Assembly: GCF_001262635.1 (NCBI RefSeq)
Contig: NZ_JXYH01000010.1
Location: forward strand, 1-64,000
From: Aestuariivita boseongensis
GTDB lineage: Bacteria > Pseudomonadota > Alphaproteobacteria > Rhodobacterales > Rhodobacteraceae
DNA length: 64,000 bases
Direction: 5' to 3'
In this document: in pieces, positions 31,909-43,200 of the stretch
How the letters are laid out: each line of letters starts with the position of its first letter
Numbering within the stretch: position 1 is the stretch's first letter
The notes under the pieces: generated by a model
What the model saw: only the letters and a program-made list of their open reading frames with translations
Databases searched by the model: none
Told to the model about the DNA's origin: nothing
Program-made: the position numbers and the translations under genes

Positions 31909-33003
31909 TCACGTCCCGTTGCTGCGCAGCCGTGGTTCGTCGCGCAAAAGATCGTCCAGCACCGTTTCATAGGCGCGGCGCTCCAGATGTGCGTGGGCCG
32001 TGCTGCGCGACCGATGCATCACCACATGCGACGGGAGGCTCATCACGTCGGTCTCGCTCACCACGCGGTTTTCCACGTTGTCGACCGCCTTGTTCAGCGC
32101 ATAAAGCGATCCGTATTTCGTGATCGCCCGCATCGACGCGGCCTCGCCAACGATCAGCTTCACGTCTTGCCGTTCGGCATGGCGGGACATGATCGTTGCG
32201 GCGATCTGGTTCAGATGCAGCTCAGCGCCGGGATGCAGCGGTCCGTTGCGACGGTGGCTGATCGACAGGAACACCCCGTTCCCGCGGTAACACACCATAT
32301 ATCCGTCCTTGCGCACCAGCCGCGAAATGGCCGCTGCCACATCATGCAACACCGCGCGGAACGCCGATGACGACAGCTTTGCATAAAGCGCTTCGGCATT
32401 GGCGATCTTCACCGCCGTCGCGAAAGAGTTGAACAGCTTGCCTTGTGACAGCTGGATCACGTAATTCTCGAACTCCGCATAGCCCAGCACGTTGTCCACA
32501 TCGTCAATGGCAATCGGGTCTTCCAGGTTGAAGTGCAGGTTCGTCTCAAGCTCGTCCTTCAGGGCCTTCGCCACCTCGATCGAGGATTTTGCGCGGCCCT
32601 GTTCCTCGATCAGCATTGAGGCCGTGCCCAGACGTGAGCGCAGCTCAAGCAGGTCGAAGGGTTTGGTCAGGTAATCCGTCGCCCCGGCCGCGAAAGCGCG
32701 GTCGATGTAATCGCGATCCGACATGGCGGTCAGCATGATGATCGGGGTCTTGCGGTATTCCGTGATTTTGCGCAGCTCGGCACAGAAGGTGATGCCGTTC
32801 ACATCCGGCATCTGAATATCCAAAAGCAGGCAGTCAAACGGCTTTTCCTGCCGCTCCAGCGTCTGAATCGCGTCGTCCACAGACGAAGCCGTGGTCACAT
32901 CATACGTGCCCAATGCGTTCAGCGCCGTTTTCAGAAGTTCCAGGATGCTGGGTTCGTCATCAACGGCAAGCACCCGTGTCTTCTTTTTCACATGGTTGGC
33001 CAT
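31909..33003 (-). CDS. Response regulator with degenerate GGDEF-like output domain (paralogue 2)
   Basis: A 364-residue regulator closely similar in design to that at 20943-21983. REC domain with Asp15-Asp16, phospho-acceptor Asp62 in LLDIQMPDVNG and Lys114 in YLTKPFDL; then a linker and a cyclase-like domain where the GGDEF site reads YRGNGVF (239-245), so cyclase activity is not expected. Shared stretches include AGATDYLTKPFDLLELRSR, EFENYVIQLSQ and DGYMVCYRGNG. The start at 33003 is MANHVKKKTRVLAVDDEPS; the longer frame to 33222 is not supported. It is convergent with the kinase/GTPase operon and has no kinase gene beside it, so it may share the kinase at 19450 or receive another signal. 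Confidence 0.85.
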   Translation of the reverse strand: MANHVKKKTRVLAVDDEPSILELLKTALNALGTYDVTTASSVDDAIQTLERQEKPFDCLLLDIQMPDVNGITFCAELRKITEYRKTPIIMLTAMSDRDYIDRAFAAGATDYLTKPFDLLELRSRLGTASMLIEEQGRAKSSIEVAKALKDELETNLHFNLEDPIAIDDVDNVLGYAEFENYVIQLSQGKLFNSFATAVKIANAEALYAKLSSSAFRAVLHDVAAAISRLVRKDGYMVCYRGNGVFLSISHRRNGPLHPGAELHLNQIAATIMSRHAERQDVKLIVGEAASMRAITKYGSLYALNKAVDNVENRVVSETDVMSLPSHVVMHRSRSTAHAHLERRAYETVLDDLLRDEPRLRSNGT

Positions 33004-33148
33004 TTTTTTTGGCACCTGTTTTCCTACTCTCACAGAGTATGAATATTGAACTAAATTCTGACTAAAATGCGGGACAATCATGTCAGCGCGGTGGAAAAAC
33101 GCATTTATCCACGCCCAATTTCTGACATGTTCTGCCCGAAAATCCGTG

Positions 33149-34060
33149 CTACAGCGCCAGATCCTCAACCGCGGCGCGGATCGCCTGACGGAAATGCCGC
33201 ACCGGCATTTTGAGGTCTTCATCGGCCCGGGTCATTATGCCCACGGGCCCGGCGGTCAGGCTGGTATCAAAGGGGAGTTTGCGCAGGATTTTCGTCTGCA
33301 GATCCGCCGCGACCACCCCTTCCGAGATCACCCAGATCACATCGTTCGACCGCGCCAGTTCCCGTCCGAAAGCGCCGGACACCGTTTCGATCCGGTTGGG
33401 CACGCGGGCAATGCCGCCCGCCATCAAAAGCCTGTCCACAAGCGGCCGGATCGCCGATCCTTCCGCAGGATAGACCACCGGCCAATGCACGATATCACCA
33501 AGCCGCGCGCCCTCTCCCAGCGGGTGATCAGGGTGCACGACGAAGGCCACCTTTTCGCTGTAAAGCTGCACGAAGGACACGCCCTTCATCGACGGCGGCG
33601 GGCCCATTCGACCCACCACCAGATCCAGCGATCCCTGCCGCAGCCGGTCCATCAGAAACCCGTGCGGGCCTTCTTCGAAATTCAGCGTCGCATCCGGCAG
33701 CAGGGCACCGAATTTCTGGCTGGCCAGCGGCAACACCCGCGCCGCAACCGACGGCAGCGCCCCTATGGCGATCTGCGCAGGTCCGCCATCGCGCATCCGC
33801 GTCAGCCCGGTCAGACCCTGCTCAAGCGCGCCCAGCGCCGTGGTGGCCGATTGCAGAAACACCTCGCCCGCCTGTGTCATCCGCACCCCGCCCCGGTCAC
33901 GCTGCATCAGCGGCATCTCGACCACCTCCTCCAGCTCTTTCAGTGTCTTGGATATGGCGGGCTGTGTCAGGTTCAGAATCTCGGAGGCGCGCTTCAGCGA
34001 TTTCTGCCGCGCGATCTCGACGAAGGCCTGCAGATGTCTGATCTTGATCCGGCGATCCAT
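33149..34060 (-). CDS. LysR-family regulator, PcaQ-like
   Basis: A 303-residue LysR regulator with the winged helix at residues 5-65 (KIRHLQAFVEIARQKSLKRASEILNLTQPAISKTLKELEE split by the recognition helix) and the effector domain after residue 90 (AQIAIGALPSVAARVLPLA). The N-terminus and the IGALPSVAARVLP segment are typical of PcaQ, which activates protocatechuate genes in response to beta-carboxymuconate. Here it is divergent from pobA, not from pcaDCHGB. The start at 34060 removes a 13-residue unsupported extension. The 109-base intergenic DNA should carry its operator; a clear PcaQ site was not found by eye. Confidence 0.8.
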   Translation of the reverse strand: MDRRIKIRHLQAFVEIARQKSLKRASEILNLTQPAISKTLKELEEVVEMPLMQRDRGGVRMTQAGEVFLQSATTALGALEQGLTGLTRMRDGGPAQIAIGALPSVAARVLPLASQKFGALLPDATLNFEEGPHGFLMDRLRQGSLDLVVGRMGPPPSMKGVSFVQLYSEKVAFVVHPDHPLGEGARLGDIVHWPVVYPAEGSAIRPLVDRLLMAGGIARVPNRIETVSGAFGRELARSNDVIWVISEGVVAADLQTKILRKLPFDTSLTAGPVGIMTRADEDLKMPVRHFRQAIRAAVEDLAL

Positions 34061-34169
34061 TTGGCCCTCATACTTTCCTGTATCGACAGCTAACCGCATT
34101 CAATTTTCATTTTCCATACCGTTTTTCATCAGCAATAGTGCGGAACTGTCGCAAGAGAAGGAGGACAGG

Positions 34170-35339
34170 ATGCGCACGCAAGTCGCCATCATTGGTGGGG
34201 GGCCATCGGGCCTGCTTCTGGGCCAGCTTCTGCACCGCAAGGGCATCGACACGGTTATCCTTGAACGCAAAACCAAGGACTATGTTCTGGGCCGCATCCG
34301 TGCAGGGATCCTTGAAACCGGCATGGTGCAACTGATGCGCGAAGCGGGCGTGGGCGAACGGATGGACAAGGAATGCTTTATCCACGATGGCACGCTGATT
34401 TCCTATGGCGATGATCTTTTTGGCATCAATTTCAAGGAACACACCGACACCTCGGTCGTGGTCTATGGCCAGACCGAAGTGACCCGCGATCTTTATGCCG
34501 CACGCGAAGCGGCGGGCGCACCCATCATCTATAACACCGAAGGCGTTACCATCCGCGATGCCGATGGCGACGCGCCATATGTCACCTACACCGTCGACGG
34601 CACCGAACACCGGATCGACTGCGACTTCATCGCAGGCTGCGACGGCTTCCATGGCGTCAGCCGCCAGACCATCCCCCTGTCGGTGCGGCGCGAATATGAA
34701 AAGGTCTATCCCTTCGGCTGGCTGGGCATCCTGTCCGAGACACCCCCCGTGAACGACGAACTGATTTATGCCAGTTCCGACCGCGGTTTTGCGCTTTGTT
34801 CAATGCGCAACGCGAACCTCAGCCGCTATTACATCCAGTGTTCGCTGTCAGACAGCCCCGACGACTGGACCGATGACGCCTTTTGGACTGAACTGAAACG
34901 CCGCATCCCAGCCTCGCAGGCCGAGGCGCTCATTACCGGCCCCTCCATCGAAAAATCCATTGCGCCCCTGCGCAGTTTCGTCACCGAACCCATGCGCTGG
35001 GGTCGGCTGTTCCTGTGCGGAGACGCCGCCCATATCGTGCCGCCCACCGGCGCGAAGGGTCTGAACACGGCAGCCTCGGACGTGCATTATCTTTATCACG
35101 GGCTGGTGCAGCACTATCAGGACAACGACGATGACGGGATCGAGCGGTATTCCGAACGGGCACTGGCGCGGGTCTGGAAGGCCGAACGGTTCAGCTGGTG
35201 GTTCACCAATCTGATGCACCGCTACCCGGACCAGTCCGAATTCGATCTGAAAATGCAGCAGGCCGAGATTTCCTTTCTGCGCGACAATCGCGACGCTCAG
35301 GCGGTCATGGCGCAAAACTATGTTGGCCTGCCATATTGA
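34170..35339 (+). CDS. pobA: 4-hydroxybenzoate 3-monooxygenase
   Basis: FAD-dependent hydroxylase that converts 4-hydroxybenzoate to protocatechuate with NADPH and oxygen. The 389-residue length matches the family. FAD-binding GGGPSGLLLG (8-18) and LERKTKDYVLGRIRAGILE, the DG motif CDFIAGCDGFHG near residue 160, and LFLCGDAAHIVPPTGAKGLNTAASDV near residue 285 are all present. The start at 34170 has AAGGAGG close upstream. Divergent from a PcaQ-like regulator. It is followed by a very palindromic intergenic region. Confidence 0.92.
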   Translation: MRTQVAIIGGGPSGLLLGQLLHRKGIDTVILERKTKDYVLGRIRAGILETGMVQLMREAGVGERMDKECFIHDGTLISYGDDLFGINFKEHTDTSVVVYGQTEVTRDLYAAREAAGAPIIYNTEGVTIRDADGDAPYVTYTVDGTEHRIDCDFIAGCDGFHGVSRQTIPLSVRREYEKVYPFGWLGILSETPPVNDELIYASSDRGFALCSMRNANLSRYYIQCSLSDSPDDWTDDAFWTELKRRIPASQAEALITGPSIEKSIAPLRSFVTEPMRWGRLFLCGDAAHIVPPTGAKGLNTAASDVHYLYHGLVQHYQDNDDDGIERYSERALARVWKAERFSWWFTNLMHRYPDQSEFDLKMQQAEISFLRDNRDAQAVMAQNYVGLPY

Positions 35340-35440
35340 AAGCGCGTTGAGGCCGATCGAGCACCGAAAGGGCTTGGCCACGGAAGGCTGCAAGGGATTC
35401 CCCGCGCCCGTTGCATCAAACGCCTGCGGGAAGTTCACCG

Positions 35441-35492
35441 GGCCAAGCCCGTTCGAACGGGCTTGATCAAGCGGCTTCGAAGCCGCTTGGCC
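35441..35492. repeat. Double 20-bp palindrome (cruciform) after pobA
   Basis: Two perfect 20-base palindromes stand in tandem: AAGCCCGTTCGAACGGGCTT (35445-35464) and AAGCGGCTTCGAAGCCGCTT (35469-35488), joined by GATC. The outer GGCC bases also pair, giving a symmetric 52-base unit. Another inverted copy of its edge, GGGCTTGGCC, is at 35370-35379. It lies between the convergent stops of pobA and the Lrp gene and may end transcription from both sides. Confidence 0.75.
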
Positions 35493-35547
35493 CCACCCGA
35501 CCGATGCACAGAATCGGTGCGCGGGTTGTGCACAGCGGTTTTGGCCG

Positions 35548-36021
35548 TCAGAACCCCAGATCCTTGACCGCCTCCATCGACACATGGGTCGAACTGCTGC
35601 CCACGAACGGCAGCGCCGAAATCTTCTCTCCCAACACTTGCCTGTAAGCCTTGATATCCGTCGTGCGCACCTTCAGCAGGTAATCGAACGCCCCGGCGAT
35701 CATGTGGCATTCCTCGATCTCCGGCACCTGCTGCACTGCCCGGTTGAAGGCCTGCAAAGCCACCTCTGTCGTATCGGTCAGTTCTACTTCCACAAAGGCC
35801 ACGTGATCCTGCCCCAGCTTCGCCGGGTTCAGCACCGCTCGAAAGCCGGTTATATACCCTTCCGCCTGCAACCTGCGCACCCGCGCCTGCGTCGGTGTCT
35901 TTGACAAGCCGATCATCCGCGCAAGGTCGGTGATGGGCATCCGCCCATCCCGACTGAGGCTTTCCAGGATGGCGATATCAAAATAGTCAAGTTGGCTGAT
36001 TTCTGAGGATTTAAGTTTCAT
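35548..36021 (-). CDS. Lrp/AsnC-family regulator, probable regulator of putA
   Basis: A 157-residue Lrp/AsnC protein: N-terminal helix-turn-helix (LDYFDIAILESLSRDGRMPITDLARMIGLSKTPTQARVRRL across residues 11-52) and the C-terminal ligand-binding RAM domain ending in FVGSSSTHVSMEAVKDLGF. It is divergent from putA with 114 bases between starts, the standard arrangement of PutR, which activates putA in response to proline in alphaproteobacteria. The start at 36021 (MKLKSSEISQLD) is chosen by homology; its ribosome-binding site is weak. Confidence 0.85.
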   Translation of the reverse strand: MKLKSSEISQLDYFDIAILESLSRDGRMPITDLARMIGLSKTPTQARVRRLQAEGYITGFRAVLNPAKLGQDHVAFVEVELTDTTEVALQAFNRAVQQVPEIEECHMIAGAFDYLLKVRTTDIKAYRQVLGEKISALPFVGSSSTHVSMEAVKDLGF

Positions 36022-36135
36022 ATAACGTTCAAGATGATCCAAAATAGGGAAATTTACCTGAAATCTAGAGCAACATGGACACATTGCCTAGAAGGAATCT
36101 GTTAGGCTCACCTGGTATCATCACAGGTGCGCCCC

Positions 36136-39100
36136 ATGCAAAATCTCGACCAGATTCGTTCCTCCATCCGCGAAGCAACCCTAAAACCGGATGATGACAT
36201 CCTCGCTCAACTGATGCAGGACGCGCCGATCAGCGACGATGTCAGAACGGCCGCCAAATCCCGCGCCACCAAGCTGGTGAGCGATATTCGCAAGGGCGAC
36301 GATCCCGGCCTGATGGAGGTGTTTCTGGCCGAATACGGCCTGTCGACCGACGAAGGCGTGGCGCTGATGTGCCTGGCCGAGGCACTCTTGCGCGTGCCCG
36401 ACACTGACACCATTGATGCCCTGATCGAAGACAAGATCGCGCCCTCCCATTGGGGCGAACATCTGGGCAAATCCTCCTCCCCGCTGGTCAACGCCTCCAC
36501 CTGGGCGCTGATGCTCACGGGCAAGGTTTTGCAGGATGGTCAAGGGGTTGCGTCCGTTCTGCGCGGCGCCGTCAAGCGTTTGGGCGAACCCGTAATCCGC
36601 ACCGCCGTGGCCCGCGCCATGAAGGAGCTGGGCGCGCAGTTCGTGCTGGGCGAAACCATTGGCGAAGCCGTCAAACGCGGCCGCAAGAAAGAGGCGCAGG
36701 GCTACACCTTTTCCTACGACATGCTGGGCGAAGCCGCCCTGACCGCGGCGGACGCGCAGGAGTTCTATGACGCCTATGCCGACGCGATCAAACGCCTAAC
36801 GGCCGAATGCAAACACAGCGATATCTGCAACAATCCGGGTATCTCGATCAAGCTCTCCGCGCTCCACCCCCGCTACGAGATGGGTCAGAAAACCCGCGTG
36901 ATGGCCGAACTGGTGGACCGCACCCTGACCCTCGCCCGCATGGCCAAGGATGCGCGCATGGGCCTGAACATCGACGCGGAAGAGGCCGACCGGCTGGACC
37001 TGTCGCTGGACGTGATCGAAGCGGTGCTCAGCGATCCGTCACTGGCCGGCTGGGACGGGTTCGGCGTTGTGGTGCAGGCCTATGGCAAACGCGCTGCGCC
37101 AGTGCTGGACTGGCTTCATACGCTGGCCGAACAGCTGGATCGCAAGATTATGGTGCGGCTGGTCAAAGGCGCTTATTGGGACACTGAAATCAAGCGCGCG
37201 CAGGTTGAAGGTTTGCATGGTTTCCCTGTCTTCAGCCAGAAAGCCGCGACGGATATCTCCTACCTGTCCTGCGCGCAGAAACTGCTGGGCATGACCGACC
37301 GGATCTATCCCCAGTTCGCCACGCACAATGCCCATTCCGTGGCTGCCATCATCGAAATGGCCGAGGATCCCACCGCCTTTGAATTCCAGCGCCTGCACGG
37401 CATGGGCGAAGCGCTGCATGACCGGGTTCTGGCCGCGAATGCCACACGGTGCCGGATCTATGCCCCTGTTGGCGCGCATCGGGATCTGCTGGCTTATCTG
37501 GTACGGCGGCTGTTGGAAAACGGCGCGAACAGCTCTTTTGTGAACCAGATCGTGGATGAAACCGTTCCTCCCGAGATCGTGGCCGCCGACCCGTTCGACA
37601 CCTATCGCAAAGGGCAAAGCCCGGTAACGGCACCTGCCGATCTTTACGCGCCAGAGCGCGTGAATTCCAAAGGCTGGGATCTGCACGACCCCGTCGATCT
37701 GGCAGAGGTCGAGGACGCGCGCACCCCTTGGCGCACCCATCGCTGGGCGGCAGGTCCGATGATCGCGGGCAAGGCAGAGGGGGCGGAACAGCAAACCGTC
37801 CTGAACCCCTGCAACCCGCAAGATCAGGTGGGCACGCTGACCCTGTCGTCACCGGCAGATGTCGACGCAGCCCTTGACGCGGCCCGCCCGTGGCAGGCCA
37901 GCGCAGCAGAACGCGCGGTGGTTTTGACCAAAGCTTCCGACCTTTATGAAGCAAACTTCGGGGAGATCTTCGCCCTGCTGACGCGGGAGGCGGGCAAGAC
38001 CCCACTGGATGCCATTGCGGAACTGCGCGAAGCCGTTGATTTCCTGCGCTATTACGCGGCGCAAGGGGAACGGTTGGAGATGCCCGCGCGCGGTGTCTTC
38101 GCCTGCATCTCTCCCTGGAACTTCCCGCTGGCCATCTTCACCGGCCAGATCGCGGCGGCGCTGGCTGCGGGCAATGGCGTTCTGGCCAAACCGGCCGAGC
38201 CCACGGGCCTGATCGCTGCCCTTGGCATTCGGCTGCTTCATGAGGCAGGCGTGCCGCAAGAGGTGTTGCAGCTGCTGCCCGGCCACGGGTCTGTCGTTGG
38301 CGCCAGGATCACGTCCGACCCGCGCATTGCGGGGGTGTGCTTCACAGGCTCAACCGCCACCGCGCAGCGCATCAATCGCGCCATGGCGAAATCGGTTGCG
38401 CCCACGGCCCCGCTAATCGCCGAAACCGGAGGCCTGAATGCGATGATCGTGGACAGCACCGCGCTGCCGGAACAGGCGGTGAAGGATATCGTCACATCGG
38501 CCTTCCAGTCCGCCGGCCAGCGTTGCTCGGCCCTGCGCATGCTGTATCTGCAAGAGGATATCGCCGAGGATTTCCTGACCATGCTGTACGGTGCCATGGA
38601 TGAGCTGACGCTGGGCGATCCATGGGCGCTGAACACCGATATCGGGCCGGTGATCAACGACGCCGCCCGCGCCGGTATCGCCGCGCATATCGACGCCGCG
38701 CGTCAGGACGGGCGCGTGCTGAAAGAACTGTCTGTGCCCGATCACGGCACCTTCATTGCACCCACGGTGATCCGAGTGAACGGCATTGCCGATCTGAAGC
38801 GCGAGATCTTCGGTCCGGTCATGCATGTGGCCACCTATGCCGCTGAGGATCTGGACAAAGTCGTCGATCAGATCAACGCCACAGGCTTTGGGCTGACCTT
38901 CGGGATGCATTCGCGCATTGACGACCGGATTGATCAGGTCACCCGCCGGTTGCGGGCAGGCAACATGTATATCAACCGCAACCAGATCGGCGCCATCGTC
39001 GGCTCTCAACCCTTTGGCGGTGAAGGGATGTCCGGCACGGGCCCCAAGGCAGGCGGGCCGTCTTATGTGCCGCGCTTCACCCTGCCAGAGCGCGTGATGC

Positions 39101-39600
39101 TGCCCACGGAAGAGGCCGAGCTGGCCGATGTAGACGCGGTTCAAACTGCGATTGACCGGATGGTGCGGCTGCATCACCCGTTGAAGACCGTCTCCCTTCC
39201 CGGGCCGACGGGGGAATCGAACCGCCTGTCGGAATTCGGGCGCGGTGTGGTTCTCTGCCTGGGCCCCACGGCAGAGCTGGCTCGCCAGCAAATGGCGATT
39301 GCGGCAGATAACGGCTGTGTTGCCGTCGGTGTTGCGCCGGGGCTTAGCGGACCGGATTGTGTTGATGGGGTACTCAACCCGCAGGCGCTGGCCGGGTTGC
39401 ACGGGTTTGACGCGGTCGCCTGTGAGGCTGAAGACGACGTCCTGCAAGCCATGCGCATCGCCCTGGCAGGACGGTCGGGCAAGCTGATCCCGCTGGTTGC
39501 GGAAACGGACATGCCCGCGCGACTGCGGATCGAACGGCATATCTGCGTGGACACGACGGCAGCCGGCGGCAACGCAAGCCTTCTGGCCGAGGTCAGCTGA
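36136..39600 (+). CDS. putA: Bifunctional proline dehydrogenase/L-glutamate gamma-semialdehyde dehydrogenase PutA
   Basis: Oxidises proline to glutamate in two steps, passing electrons to ubiquinone and NAD. The 1154-residue protein has a proline dehydrogenase barrel (about residues 80-480; [45 protein letters not shown]) and an aldehyde dehydrogenase domain (about 530-1000; [36 protein letters not shown], catalytic Cys797 in [11 protein letters not shown]). A C-terminal domain of about 150 residues follows. No N-terminal ribbon-helix-helix domain is present, so it does not self-regulate by DNA binding; the divergent Lrp protein probably does that. The ATG at 36136 is preferred to the GTG three codons earlier. 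Confidence 0.94.
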   Translation: MQNLDQIRSSIREATLKPDDDILAQLMQDAPISDDVRTAAKSRATKLVSDIRKGDDPGLMEVFLAEYGLSTDEGVALMCLAEALLRVPDTDTIDALIEDKIAPSHWGEHLGKSSSPLVNASTWALMLTGKVLQDGQGVASVLRGAVKRLGEPVIRTAVARAMKELGAQFVLGETIGEAVKRGRKKEAQGYTFSYDMLGEAALTAADAQEFYDAYADAIKRLTAECKHSDICNNPGISIKLSALHPRYEMGQKTRVMAELVDRTLTLARMAKDARMGLNIDAEEADRLDLSLDVIEAVLSDPSLAGWDGFGVVVQAYGKRAAPVLDWLHTLAEQLDRKIMVRLVKGAYWDTEIKRAQVEGLHGFPVFSQKAATDISYLSCAQKLLGMTDRIYPQFATHNAHSVAAIIEMAEDPTAFEFQRLHGMGEALHDRVLAANATRCRIYAPVGAHRDLLAYLVRRLLENGANSSFVNQIVDETVPPEIVAADPFDTYRKGQSPVTAPADLYAPERVNSKGWDLHDPVDLAEVEDARTPWRTHRWAAGPMIAGKAEGAEQQTVLNPCNPQDQVGTLTLSSPADVDAALDAARPWQASAAERAVVLTKASDLYEANFGEIFALLTREAGKTPLDAIAELREAVDFLRYYAAQGERLEMPARGVFACISPWNFPLAIFTGQIAAALAAGNGVLAKPAEPTGLIAALGIRLLHEAGVPQEVLQLLPGHGSVVGARITSDPRIAGVCFTGSTATAQRINRAMAKSVAPTAPLIAETGGLNAMIVDSTALPEQAVKDIVTSAFQSAGQRCSALRMLYLQEDIAEDFLTMLYGAMDELTLGDPWALNTDIGPVINDAARAGIAAHIDAARQDGRVLKELSVPDHGTFIAPTVIRVNGIADLKREIFGPVMHVATYAAEDLDKVVDQINATGFGLTFGMHSRIDDRIDQVTRRLRAGNMYINRNQIGAIVGSQPFGGEGMSGTGPKAGGPSYVPRFTLPERVMLPTEEAELADVDAVQTAIDRMVRLHHPLKTVSLPGPTGESNRLSEFGRGVVLCLGPTAELARQQMAIAADNGCVAVGVAPGLSGPDCVDGVLNPQALAGLHGFDAVACEAEDDVLQAMRIALAGRSGKLIPLVAETDMPARLRIERHICVDTTAAGGNASLLAEVS

Positions 39601-39671
39601 TCAGCTTGGCCTTTGCGGGCAATCGGGCTATCTGACGCGGCGAAACTGATCAGACCGCGACCGGAGCCGCT

Positions 39672-40244
39672 ATGACCTTGCACCAACCCGACCTTGCCAC
39701 GCGCCAGGAACTGCCCGATGCCCTGCGGGTGCTGGTCAGGGAAATCCCGCGCGCGGGTTGGGCTGAGCATCAGAATTATTCCCAGCTGATCGACTTCTGG
39801 CTGAACCGGCACATGATGTTCCGCCAGTTGCTTGAGCAGCTGACTCAGGATTCCCAGGCCGCGCTGGATCGCAGCATGGACCCGCGCACATACAAGGCGC
39901 GGCTGCATCGGTTCGGCGGGCTGCTAATCAATGAATTGCACGGCCACCACATGATCGAGGATATGCATTACTTCCCCAGCATGGCGAAGCTGGACAGCCG
40001 CGTTTCGGCAGGCTTCGACATTCTGGACAGCGACCACCACGCGATGGATGCGCAATTGCAGCGGCTGGCGCAGGGGGCAAACGACGCGCTGCAGGCGGGC
40101 GATGACGCGGCGGTGCGTGAAGGCGCCGGTCAGTTCAGCAAGACCCTGTCAGACTTTGCCCCGCTGCTGAACCGGCATCTTCTGGACGAGGAAGAACTGG
40201 TCGTGCCTGTGCTTCTGAAATACGCCCCGGCCGAGTTCCGCTGA
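39672..40244 (+). CDS. Hemerythrin HHE-domain protein
   Basis: A 190-residue four-helix protein with hemerythrin-type iron ligands: AEHQNYSQLIDFWLNRHMMF, INELHGHHMIEDMHYFPSM, LDSDHHAMDAQL and NRHLLDEEELVVPVLLKY supply several His and Glu/Asp residues in the expected order. Such proteins bind oxygen or nitric oxide or store iron; the role here is not known. It starts 71 bases after putA on the same strand and is convergent with tamB, with an 11-base gap between stops. Confidence 0.8.
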   Translation: MTLHQPDLATRQELPDALRVLVREIPRAGWAEHQNYSQLIDFWLNRHMMFRQLLEQLTQDSQAALDRSMDPRTYKARLHRFGGLLINELHGHHMIEDMHYFPSMAKLDSRVSAGFDILDSDHHAMDAQLQRLAQGANDALQAGDDAAVREGAGQFSKTLSDFAPLLNRHLLDEEELVVPVLLKYAPAEFR

Positions 40245-40255
40245 ACCCGTCGCGC

Positions 40256-43200
40256 TCAGTAATCCTTTTCGAAGAATATCCCGAGGCTGGTCGAGCTGTC
40301 AGACCGCGCCGTGCCCCGTGCGGTTAGATTCGGGGTGATCGTCAGGTTCAGGTTGATCTCGGATTCGCCTTCGGTGGTGCGGGAGACGTCGGAATAGATA
40401 TTCTCGCTGATATACTTGCCCGCGCGTACCGATGTTTCACCCGTCTCGGTCGTGGAAACGTCCAGATCATCAAGACCCAGCCCCTCGCGAAGTTGGCTGA
40501 CCGCACCCGGCCCGCGACCTGACAGCTGGGCAAGGGCATCGGCGATCTTCAACGCTTGGAGAGGGGAAATCTCGGATACATCGCGCCCAAACAGGAACCG
40601 CGAGAGGATCTCGTCCTGGGGCAGTTCCGGAGAGGACGTCAGGACAAGTTCGGGTGCCGATATCGGCCCTTCGATCACAAAGCGTACATCGGTTTCCCCG
40701 GCGGATGCTTCGGCCACGATGCGCATATAGGGGTCAAGATCGCCTTGCGGTTCGATAAAGCCTTTGGTCAGATCCAGACGCTGACCCAGAATGCTGAGCC
40801 GGCCCCGGATCAGTTCGAACCGGCCCGTCGGAATAACGGCGTTGGTGGTCCCTGCGACACGGAGGCTGCCACCCATTTCAGCATCAAGCCCCCGCCCCCG
40901 AATGAAGATGCGCGCAGGCGCTGACACGAGCACGTCCAGCCCGTAAGGCCGCGTCGCTCCGCCACCATTGCCGCCGGTTTCGATCAATCCGGCGCGCGCG
41001 CGCGTGTTTCGGACGGCAGCGGGTTCATTGCGGTGCACCAACCCCGGCAAGGCTGCGGATGCGGGACCAGATGTACTGGGCACCTGAATACCGACTTCGT
41101 CAAAGGTGATCTGGCCTGCGATCCGCGCGCCACCCGTAAGTGGACCGTCCACCGTCAGTTGGCCATTCGCGGTCGTCTCAAGCAGGCCAGGTTCAACCAC
41201 GACCATGTTCTCGATCAGGATCGACAGTTCGCCGGGGAACGGGTCGCTGATCGTGACCGGACCAGACAGGCGGATCACACCTCCCGAAGAGACCGCAAGG
41301 GCGGCATCGACAGAGGCGCGGCCCGAAGACAGGCCGACCGTGCCGTCAATACTGCTGAAAGCCAGTTTCTGTGCTGGCAGCGACAAGGTCGCACCGTTGA
41401 TGCGCGCCGTACCGCTGAGCGATGTCAGCGCAAGCGGGCCACGCAGGGCCATGTCGAATTGCACCGGGCCGTCAATGATGTTGGGCGCGATCTGCCGGTT
41501 GATCAGTGCCAGGGGCGCGACGCCGGTGGCTGCCAGATCAGCGGTGGCGGCATCCTGCGCCAACGTGCCGTCCAGCGCCACCTGCATGCCTCCGGGGCCG
41601 GTCAGATCGGTGTCGATGGCCCAGCCTTGGCTGCTTTGGCCCAAAGTCCCTTCTGCGGCGACCGCCCCCGGCAGGCTGGCGACGATCACGCCAAGGTCCG
41701 GCAATGACAGGCTGTAGGCTAACGAGGTGTCATCGCCCATCAGCGTGCCATTCGCACTGGCCGAGATGCGCGGCGCGGCAAGGTCGAAAAGATCCAGAGT
41801 GATCGTGCCATCCGCCTCGCGCGCAGCCTCAAGCGAGACGTCAGCGCGACCTGCCAGAAGGGTGTCCGCCTCGGCAATCCCGGTTTGCAGATCGGTAATG
41901 CGCCCGGTCAGGCTCAGGCTGCCCGATTGCGTCTCAATCTGCCCCTGGCCTTCGGCCGACAGGTTCACCGCCCCGGAAAGAGGCCTGTCCAGCAGCCAAG
42001 CGTAGGTCGACACATCGTCGGATTGCAGGTCGATCCGGTACCGCGTTGTCTCGCTGTCTAGTGGCGTCTCAAGCGTGGCGTCCAGACGTGTGTTGCCCGG
42101 TGCATTGGCAGACACATCAGCATTCAGGCGCGCGCCACTTTGTTCGAACGTCGCCTCGACCCGGCCTTCGCCCTGCATGTCCTGGTGGATTAGCGAGGCA
42201 TCCAGAATGCGCGCAGTGATTTGCCCGGAGGAGGACGAACCCGTGATCGCAGCCTTGCCGGTGATGCCGGCCTGCGGCGTGCCGATATCGAAACTGTCCA
42301 AGTAAGTACCGTCCCCGTCGCGACGGGCCGCGACGCTGAGCGCGCCTTCCCCTCCGATCAAAGGATCGACCTGAGGAACGCCCACTGCCAGATCTTGGGA
42401 CAAACCGGTGACCTGCAGATCGAACGCGCCATCCAAGGGTACCACATCGCCAACTACATCGACCTGCACGCCACCTTCGATCGGTTGACCTGCCAACGCG
42501 GCGAAGCGGCTTATGTCGTTCGCCTGCAATGTCAGATCGCTGGTGATGATAGGGCTATCGCTGCCATCGGGCAGACGCAGGCTCAGATCGCCCCGCAGGC
42601 CATAATCATCGCCCCTCAGGTTCAGATCGGTGATGCGGAAGGGTTCATCCTCGATCAAGGCAAAGTCGAACGAGGCGTTCAGATCCCGCCCCACGGCGCG
42701 GTTCAGATCGGCATCCCCCAGATCCAGCGTGACCAGCGACATGACCACATCGCCCAGTACGCGGCCAACCGCATCGCCTTCGCCTGCCGCGATCGTTCCG
42801 CGCCCGTTCATGCGCGCCGCCCCAAGGGAAAATCCGTCGCGCGTCACGTTCTCGGCCAAAAGCGAAAGGTCCCAGATGTCGCCCTGATCCGCATCGAAGG
42901 CGAAATTCAACCGGGCCCCGTCCAGCCGCGTGGCAGGCCCCGGAATCGACAGCAGCACGCTGTCTCCTTCAACCGGCGCAATGCGGGCGGTCAGGTTGAT
43001 CTCTTGCGGCCAGGCTTCGGGGCCAAGGGAAATCTGGCCGTTCAGATCGAAAGCCGCCGCATCAAGGATCAGCGTGTTGATCTCCAGCCCGCCCTGATCG
43101 GATCTGAGCGTATCCAGCTCAAGCCGCAGGTCCTCGCCGAAAAAGCTGCGATAATCGGGCTGAAGCAGCGGGCGGATATCGCCCGACAGGTTCGCGCGCA

